A DNA stretch of 64,000 bases from Streptomyces sp. NBC_01306 (GTDB taxonomy: Bacteria > Actinomycetota > Actinomycetes > Streptomycetales > Streptomycetaceae): assembly GCF_026340465.1 (NCBI RefSeq), contig NZ_JAPEPC010000001.1, forward strand, positions 5,027,001 to 5,091,000. Direction: 5' to 3'. Every line of letters begins with the position of its first letter. Positions within the stretch are counted from its first letter, which is position 1. Shown here piece by piece: positions 58,857 through 64,000 of this stretch. Both the position numbers and the translations under genes were made by a program. The notes beneath the pieces are model-generated. The model saw nothing but the letters and a program-made list of their open reading frames with translations. It did no database searches and had not been told where the DNA came from.

Positions 58857-59495
58857 ATGTCCGAGAAGACCCCCGTCGACTTCTGGTTCGATCCGCTGTG
58901 CCCCTGGGCGTGGATGACGTCCCGCTGGATGCTTGAGGTCGAGAAGGTCCGGGATGTCGAGGTCCGCTGGCACGTGATGAGCCTGGCCGTCCTCAACGAG
59001 GACCGGCTCGACGAGCTGTCCGACGAGTACCGCGAGATGCTGGCCGTCAGGGCCTGGGCGCCGGTGCGGGTCGTCATCGCCGCCCAGCAGAAGCACGGCG
59101 ATGAGATCGTCGGCAAGCTGTACACCGCGCTCGGCACCCGTTTCCACAACGAGGGCCAGGGCCCGACCCGGGAGGCCATCGCGGCCGCGCTGGACGAGGT
59201 GGGGCTGCCCGCCGAACTGCTCGATTACGCGGACCAGAGCCCCTTCGACTACGAGGCGGAGCTGCGCGCCTCCCACCACGAGGGCATCGACATGGTCGGC
59301 CAGGAGGTCGGCACCCCGGTCATCGCGGTCCCCGGCGCCGATGGCGAGCAGATCGCGTTCTTCGGCCCGGTCGTCACCCCGGCGCCCAAGGGCGACGAGG
59401 CGGCGAAGCTCTGGGACGGCACCCTGATGGTCGCCTCGATCCCCGGCTTCTACGAGATCAAGCGGACGCGTACCCAGGGCCCGATCTTCGACTGA
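58857..59495 (+). CDS. DsbA-family protein, mycothiol-dependent nitroreductase-like
   Basis: A 212-aa thioredoxin-fold protein with a helical insert. It closely resembles M. tuberculosis Rv2466c as I recall it: VDFWFDPLCPWAWMTSRWML, WHVMSLAVLNE, GQGPTREAIAAAL, ASHHEGIDMVGQEVGTPV and KRTRTQGPIFD. The known enzyme has CPWC; here it is Cys15-Pro-Trp-Ala18, so the second cysteine is absent. It is cytoplasmic (no signal) and may work by a one-Cys mycothiol route. ATG 58857 follows GAGGAGAG. Confidence 0.88.
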   Translation: MSEKTPVDFWFDPLCPWAWMTSRWMLEVEKVRDVEVRWHVMSLAVLNEDRLDELSDEYREMLAVRAWAPVRVVIAAQQKHGDEIVGKLYTALGTRFHNEGQGPTREAIAAALDEVGLPAELLDYADQSPFDYEAELRASHHEGIDMVGQEVGTPVIAVPGADGEQIAFFGPVVTPAPKGDEAAKLWDGTLMVASIPGFYEIKRTRTQGPIFD

Positions 59496-59553
59496 GCCTT
59501 CTTCGGCCTTCTTCAGGCCTGTTGAGTCTTCTTGCGCCTTCTTGAGCCTTCGG
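59494..59553. repeat. Six 10-bp tandem repeats after the DsbA-like gene
   Basis: Units such as GAGCCTTCTT, CGGCCTTCTT, GAGTCTTCTT and GCGCCTTCTT follow with a strict 10-bp period from the stop codon on. The run is pyrimidine-rich and close to one helical turn per unit. Confidence 0.75.
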
Positions 59554-59579
59554 CCGAAGTCCTGGGGTGAACGACGCCG

Positions 59580-59627
59580 GCAGCCGGCCTCCGCGAGTCA
59601 TGTCCTCGCGGAGGCCGGCTGCTTTTC
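59580..59627 (+). terminator. Strong terminator after the DsbA-like gene
   Basis: A stem of 17 or more bp (CAGCCGGCCTCCGCGAG with CTCGCGGAGGCCGGCTG), a 7-base loop and GCTTTTC. The T run suggests Rho-independent action. Confidence 0.88.
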
Positions 59628-59689
59628 ATCCGCCCGCAGGTGAAGGTTGAGAAGACGATCACGAGCAGGACGTCATGAGCACCGCGCCG

Positions 59690-60331
59690 TCACGGTGCGA
59701 GCAGCAGCACGTCGGCGCGCTCCTTGGCCGCGGCGTAACGCTTCGCCACGTCCTGCCAGTTGACGACCTTCCACATCGCCTCGATGAAGTCCACCTTCTG
59801 GTTCTTGTACTGCAGATAGAAGGCGTGCTCCCAGGCGTCGAAGACGAGCACAGGCACCGAACCCTGGCCGACGTTGCCCTGGTGGTCATAGATCTGCTCG
59901 ACGATGAGCCGCCCGCTGACCGGCTCGTACGCGAGGACGCCCCAGCCCGAACCCTGGGTGGTCGCCGCGGCCTTGGTCAGCTGGGCCTTGAACTTGGCGA
60001 AGGAGCCGAACGACTCGGCGATCGCACCGGCCAGCTCGCCGGTGCCGTCCTTGTCGAGGGGTTCGCCGCCGCCGTCACCGGTCATGTTGTGCCAGTAGAT
60101 GCTGTGCAGGATGTGGCCGGAGAGATGGAACGCGAGGTTCTTCTCCAGCCCGTTCACCGCACCCCACTGGTCCTTGTCGCGCGCCTCGGCCAGCTGCTCC
60201 AGCGTGTCGTTCGCGCCCTTCACATACGCCGCGTGGTGCTTGTCGTGGTGCAGCTCGATGATCTGGGGATTGATCACCGGTTCCAGCGCCGCGTAGTCGT
60301 ACGGAAGTTCAGGAAGTGTGTAAGTCGCCAT
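59690..60331 (-). CDS. sodF: Iron superoxide dismutase
   Basis: A 213-aa cytoplasmic Fe/Mn-type SOD. It shows YTLPELPYDYAALEP, metal His in ELHHDKHHAAYVKGAN and AFHLSGHILHSIYWHNM, GSGWGVLAYEP, and the metal Asp/His pair in VFDAWEHAFYLQYKN. Streptomyces use SodF when nickel is scarce and SodN when it is present; the nickel-bound Fur-family repressor Nur controls the switch. A Nur-type box lies 26 bp upstream of ATG 60331, which supports the name. Confidence 0.94.
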   Translation of the reverse strand: MATYTLPELPYDYAALEPVINPQIIELHHDKHHAAYVKGANDTLEQLAEARDKDQWGAVNGLEKNLAFHLSGHILHSIYWHNMTGDGGGEPLDKDGTGELAGAIAESFGSFAKFKAQLTKAAATTQGSGWGVLAYEPVSGRLIVEQIYDHQGNVGQGSVPVLVFDAWEHAFYLQYKNQKVDFIEAMWKVVNWQDVAKRYAAAKERADVLLLAP

Positions 60332-60356
60332 GTCGTCCGAGCCCTCCGACTGCTTA

Positions 60357-60373
60357 TTGCAACCTCTATGCAA
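60357..60373 (-). promoter_or_regulatory. Putative Nur box of sodF
   Basis: The minus strand reads TTGCAT-AGAGG-TTGCAA, which fits the two-hexamer, 5-base-spacer Nur motif (TTGCAA-N5-TTGCAA) as I recall it. It lies 26 bp before the sodF start, where binding would block transcription in nickel-rich cells. Confidence 0.72.
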
Positions 60374-60521
60374 GTGCAGGCTAGCAGCAGGTGCGGGAAG
60401 TGTGCGGGATGGGCCGTCGTGCGGCCACGCGGGCGCACTGCCATGCGTGGACAGCCGTGCGAGGACAGCCGGAAGGGCGGGTGCCCTGTACGGCGCCCGC
60501 CCTTCCGGTCCCTCTGTCGCG

Positions 60522-61916
60522 TCAGCTGCCGGCGACGCCCGCCGGCGCACTCCCGCGCCGCCGTGCGCTCAACTCCCGTACGCCCGCGGCCACCAGCACC
60601 ACGGCCGTCGCGCCCAGCGACCACAGCAGCTGCGGGCGCGCCGTGGCATCGGTCAGCATCAGGACGAAGACGGCGGCCAGACCGGCCAGCGTCGCCCAGG
60701 TCAGCCAGGGGAAGCCCCACATCTTCAGCTGCAGCAGCTCCGGGGCGTCCCGCTCGATCTTGCGGCGCAGCCGCAGCTGGGAGGCCGCGATCAGGGCCCA
60801 GACGAACAGCAGCACCGCGCCGACCGCGTTGAGCATGTAGAGGAAGACCGAGTCGGGCCACTGCAGATTGAGCAGGACCGACACGAAGCCGAAGGTGACG
60901 GAGGCGAGGACCGCCCGGCGCGGCACGCTGCCGGTGACCTTGAGCAGCCCGCGCGGCGCCTCGCCCCGCTCGGCCAGCGAGAAGATCATCCGTGATGAGC
61001 CGTACAGGTTGGCGTTCAGCGCGGAGAGCATCGCCACGAACACGACGATGTTCATGATGGTTCCCGCGGACGGCACGCCGATCGAGTCGAGCACCGTCAC
61101 ATAGGGGGAGAGCCCCGCCTTCTGCGCGCTCCAGGGCAGCACCGTCACGATGACCAGCATCGATCCCACGTAGAAGAAGAGGATCCGGACCACCGCGCTG
61201 CGCACTGCCCGGCCGACCGCGCGCACCGGGTTCTCCGTCTCCGCCGCGGCGATCGTCACGACCTCAAGACCGCCGAAGGCGAAGACGACCGCGAGCACGC
61301 CGGAGATGACGCCGTGCCAGCCGTGCGGCAGGAAGCCGCCCTGCCGGGTGAGGTTGGTCAGCCCGACCGGGTCGGTGTCCGGGAGCACGCCGAAGACCGC
61401 CAGCAGTCCGAGCGCCAGGAAGAGGACGATCGCGCCGATCTTCAGCGCCGCGAACCAGAACTCGAACTCGCCGAAGTTCCGCACGGCCGCGAGGTTGGCG
61501 ACGGTGAAGACCACCATGAAGACCAGTACCCAGGTCCACTGCGGTATGCCGGGCACCCAGCCGTTGGCGATCTGGGCCGCGGCCGTCGCCTCCACCGCGA
61601 GGACGACCACCAGCAGGAACCAGTACAGCCACCCGACCGTGAACCCGGCCCAGCGCCCCAGCGCCCGCTCCGCGTGCACCGAGAAGGAACCGGAAGCGGG
61701 GAGCGCCGACGACATCTCGCCGAGCATCCGCATCACCAGCATCGCGAGTGTGCCCGCGATCAGATAGGAGACGACGATGCCGGGGCCCGCCACGGCGATG
61801 CCCGCGCCCGAACCCACGAAGAGCCCGGCGCCGATCACCCCGCCCAGGCCGAGCATGGTCAGATGGCGCTGCTTCAGCCCGGCGGAGAGAGGTTCCGCCT
61901 GGAGTGGTTCGGACAT
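60522..61916 (-). CDS. APC-family amino-acid permease
   Basis: A 464-aa transporter with about 12 helices. It has the family N terminus LSAGLKQRHLTMLGLGGVIG and AGLFVGSGAGIAVAGPGIVV, VVVLAVEATAAAQIANGWVP, GFLPHGWHGVISGVLAVVFA and late LRLRRKIERDAPELLQLKMW. These features fit GabP/ProY/AroP-type proton symporters. Substrate cannot be told. ATG 61916 is chosen (MSEPLQAEPLS); the open frame upstream is not protein-like. Confidence 0.9.
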   Translation of the reverse strand: MSEPLQAEPLSAGLKQRHLTMLGLGGVIGAGLFVGSGAGIAVAGPGIVVSYLIAGTLAMLVMRMLGEMSSALPASGSFSVHAERALGRWAGFTVGWLYWFLLVVVLAVEATAAAQIANGWVPGIPQWTWVLVFMVVFTVANLAAVRNFGEFEFWFAALKIGAIVLFLALGLLAVFGVLPDTDPVGLTNLTRQGGFLPHGWHGVISGVLAVVFAFGGLEVVTIAAAETENPVRAVGRAVRSAVVRILFFYVGSMLVIVTVLPWSAQKAGLSPYVTVLDSIGVPSAGTIMNIVVFVAMLSALNANLYGSSRMIFSLAERGEAPRGLLKVTGSVPRRAVLASVTFGFVSVLLNLQWPDSVFLYMLNAVGAVLLFVWALIAASQLRLRRKIERDAPELLQLKMWGFPWLTWATLAGLAAVFVLMLTDATARPQLLWSLGATAVVLVAAGVRELSARRRGSAPAGVAGS

Positions 61917-62212
61917 GTCAATGCTCGCGATGCTCTGGATGATGGCGCTGGACGTTTTGGCCGGCTGATCCGGCCGGGCCGTTTTGGTGAGATCCCACAG
62001 TGTCCCCAAGTGGCCACCCGTTCCGCAACGGAGATGCACCCGCCCCGGACCTTCAGTGACGAGCATCACGCGGGAAGATGGTTGAACCACGCGCTTTGTA
62101 TGAAACCAACCAAAGCCCCAACCTCCGCTTTGTGGGCCGCTGATGGTGATCCGAGCGGGGCCGCCGCGCTAACGTCAGCCTGTCCCCACCTGCCCTCACC
62201 CGCGGAGTCCCG

Positions 62213-62797
62213 ATGAGTACTGCTGCCGCCACCACCCGCCCCGGAGCGGTTCTCGCCGACCTGCTGCCCGCCACCCGTACGCGCGACATCGCGCTCGTGC
62301 TCGGCGGCGCCGCGCTCACCGGCATCGCGGCGCAGATCGCCGTGCCGATCCCCGGCTCCCCGGTCCCGGTCACCGGACAGACCTTCGCGGTGCTCCTGGT
62401 GGGCGCCGCGCTCGGCGCGCGCCGCGGCTTCCTCTCCCTCGCGCTGTACACGCTGGTGGGCATGGCGGGTATGCCGTGGTTCGCCGACGGCACGTCGGGC
62501 ACCGGCAGCGCCTCGTTCGGCTACGTCCTGGGGATGCTGCTCGCATCGGCCGCGGTCGGCGCGCTGGCCCGGCGCGGCGGCGACCGGTCCGTGCTGCGCA
62601 CCGCGGGGACCATGGTGCTCGGCTCGGCGATCATCTACGCGGTCGGCGTCCCGTACCTGGCGCTGACCACCGGCCTCTCGGCCTCCGCGGCCATCGCCGC
62701 CGGTCTCGTCCCGTTCCTCATCGGTGACGCGCTGAAGGCGGCCCTCGCGATGGGCGTGCTGCCGAGCGCCTGGAAGCTCGCGGGCCGCCGCGGCTGA
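62213..62797 (+). CDS. bioY: Biotin transporter, substrate-binding component
   Basis: A 194-aa ECF-type S component with six membrane helices. It shows ALTGIAAQIAVPIPGSPVPV, TGQTFAVLLVGAALGARRGF, LYTLVGMAGMPWFADG and SFGYVLGMLLASA, all typical of BioY. No bioM or bioN gene is near, so it works alone or with a shared energising module. ATG 62213. No biotin-repressor dyad was recognised in the 296 bp upstream. That gap holds GGCCGGCTGATCCGGCC (about 61957) and a repeated CGCTTTGT word. Confidence 0.92.
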   Translation: MSTAAATTRPGAVLADLLPATRTRDIALVLGGAALTGIAAQIAVPIPGSPVPVTGQTFAVLLVGAALGARRGFLSLALYTLVGMAGMPWFADGTSGTGSASFGYVLGMLLASAAVGALARRGGDRSVLRTAGTMVLGSAIIYAVGVPYLALTTGLSASAAIAAGLVPFLIGDALKAALAMGVLPSAWKLAGRRG

Positions 62798-62818
62798 CCC
62801 CCGCGACCGACGACAGAA

Positions 62819-62866
62819 ATGCGGGAGGGGCCGCACCCGGCGAACCGGGTGCGGCCCCTCCCGCAT
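62819..62866. terminator. 22-bp perfect hairpin between convergent genes
   Basis: The arms begin ATGCGGGAGGGGCC and end GGCCCCTCCCGCAT, paired over 22 bp around the tetraloop CGAA. It lies 22 bp after bioY and 21 bp before the permease stop, and it probably serves both. Confidence 0.88.
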
Positions 62867-62886
62867 GGGTTGCGGACGTGTACGGA

Positions 62887-64000
62887 TCAGCCGTCGGCCG
62901 CGGCCGGGGCAGCCGCCGCGACGGTCTTCCGCCGCCGGTCCCGCACCACCGCGACCACCAGCACCAGCGCGGCCACCAGCACCGAGAGCAGCATCTGCTT
63001 GCGCCCGTCGGTGTCGTACAGCATGTAGCCAACCACGAAGAGGATCAGGGCGATCGTCGCCCAGGTCAGATACGGGTACAGCCACATCCGTACGGTCAGC
63101 AGCTCCGGGTTCTCCCGCTCGATCCTGCGGCGCATCCGCAGCTGCGAGAAGCAGATGACCAGCCAGACGAAGAGGGCCACCGCGCCCGACGAGTTCAGCA
63201 GGAACTGGAAGACGGTGTCCTGGGCGATGTAGTTGAAGAACACCGCCACAAAGCCGAACGCGACGGACGCCCAGATCGCGACGGCGGGTACGCCGCCCTT
63301 GTTGACCGTGGCGAACGCCTTCGGGGCGTCACCGCGCTGACCGAGCGAGAAGGCCATCCTGGAGGCCGTGTACAGACCGGAGTTGAGACAGGAGAGCACC
63401 GCGGTCAGCACCACGATGTCCATGATCGTGCCGGCGCCGGGGATGTCCAGCGAGTCGAGCACGGCCACGTACGGGCTGGCCGTGACCGCCTTGGAGTCCC
63501 AGGGCAGCAGCGTGACGATGACGAAGATCGAGCCGATGTAGAACAGCGCGATCCGCCAGATCACGCTGTTGACCGCCTTGCGGACGGCCTGCACCGGGTT
63601 GGGCGACTCGGCGGCGGCCAGCGTCACGATCTCCGAGCCCATGAAGGAGAAGACGACCAGCAGCATCCCGGAGAGGATCGCGCCCGGCCCGTTCGGCAGG
63701 AATCCGCCGTGCCCGGTCAGATTGCTCATCCCGGCCGGGTCGCCGCCCGGCGGCAGGCCGAACACGGCGAGCAGCCCGATCACGATGAAGGCAATGATCG
63801 AGACGACCTTGATCCCGGCGAACCAGAATTCGAATTCGCCGAAGGAGCCGACCGAGACCAGGTTGGTGCCGGTCAGCACCAGCATCACCAGGAGGGCCCA
63901 CGCCCACTGCGGTATCGCGGGCACCCACCCGGTGAGGATGGAAGCGGCCGCGGTCGCTTCCACGGCGAGGACCACGGCCCAGAAGAACCAGTAGAGCCAG
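62887..64000 (-). CDS. APC-family amino-acid permease, C-terminal part (5' end outside window)
   Basis: About 371 residues are visible; the frame is open to the window edge (reading WLYWFFWAVVLAVEATAAAS). It is a close paralogue of the 60.5-61.9 kb permease: FGEFEFWFAGIKVVSIIAF, GGFLPNGPGAILSGMLLVVF, IVTLLPWDSKA and LRMRRRIERENPELLTVRMW have direct counterparts. About four N-terminal helices lie outside. Substrate unknown. Confidence 0.9.
   Translation of the reverse strand, partial: WLYWFFWAVVLAVEATAAASILTGWVPAIPQWAWALLVMLVLTGTNLVSVGSFGEFEFWFAGIKVVSIIAFIVIGLLAVFGLPPGGDPAGMSNLTGHGGFLPNGPGAILSGMLLVVFSFMGSEIVTLAAAESPNPVQAVRKAVNSVIWRIALFYIGSIFVIVTLLPWDSKAVTASPYVAVLDSLDIPGAGTIMDIVVLTAVLSCLNSGLYTASRMAFSLGQRGDAPKAFATVNKGGVPAVAIWASVAFGFVAVFFNYIAQDTVFQFLLNSSGAVALFVWLVICFSQLRMRRRIERENPELLTVRMWLYPYLTWATIALILFVVGYMLYDTDGRKQMLLSVLVAALVLVVAVVRDRRRKTVAAAAPAAADG

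Noticed and set aside
58704..59279. A 192-residue N-terminal extension of the second aminopeptidase
   Set aside because: It lies antisense to the DsbA-like gene, and GTG 58703 with AAGGAG matches the start of the paralogue.
61917..62212. Biotin operator or riboswitch upstream of bioY
   Set aside because: I found small hairpins and a repeated CGCTTTGT word, but no dyad or conserved fold that I could match.
1..64000. Prophage, IS element, integrative element or biosynthetic cluster
   Set aside because: No transposase, integrase, phage structural gene, PKS or NRPS was seen. The only tRNA gene has no direct repeat or integrase beside it.

Overview
This 64 kb window is high-GC actinobacterial chromosome with no phage, IS element, plasmid gene or CRISPR array, and it reads as Streptomyces. 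The support is dynA-dynB followed by an ssbB-like gene, mycothiol-type families, a LAETG (class E sortase) surface protein, many GTG starts, and a gene order (malQ, pepN, asd, subtilase, sodF) typical of the Streptomyces chromosome core. About 48 genes are supported, including two cut by the window edges and one broken gene, plus one tRNA.

Layout. 1-3.3 kb: end of a drug exporter, a prolipoprotein diacylglyceryl transferase outside its usual trp context, a MarR regulator, a small unknown and tRNA-Arg. 3.6-8.2 kb: dynA-dynB (dynamin GTPases of sporulation septation) and the ssbB-like gene. 8.4-12.2 kb: accessory stretch with a thioester-domain surface protein, a Cyt-type cytolysin homologue, and a divergent MarR / mycothiol-enzyme pair. 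12.4-15.7 kb: ettA, a thioesterase and an unknown gene as an operon, then a truncated haemoglobin. 16.1-18.8 kb: a secreted protein and a PCMT-like methyltransferase.

18.7-29.8 kb is the most notable block: seven minus-strand genes read as glnX-glnH-(coiled coil)-pknG-PP2C-VWA-FHA. Mycobacteria have glnX-glnH-pknG as an amino-acid sensing pathway. Here the same sensor and kinase are joined to a phosphatase, a VWA protein and an FHA protein, and three of these carry N-terminal zinc-ribbon-like Cys pairs.

30.3-37.4 kb: a ROK-regulated sugar ABC importer operon that also encodes a GH4 glycosidase and a BadF-type GlcNAc kinase, with a readable promoter and operator. 37.5-43.8 kb: MscS channel, HNH nuclease, a broken ECF sigma gene beside a 16-bp tandem repeat, a small repeat peptide, malQ, a small membrane protein and a LysR regulator. 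43.9-49.0 kb: allantoicase, pepN and asd. 49.2-58.7 kb: subtilase, Tat-exported phosphoesterase, AbiEi-like protein and a second pepN. 58.8-64 kb: DsbA-like protein lacking its second active-site Cys, sodF with a Nur-type box, and two amino-acid permeases flanking bioY.

Functions are inferred from motifs and recalled family knowledge; no database search was run.
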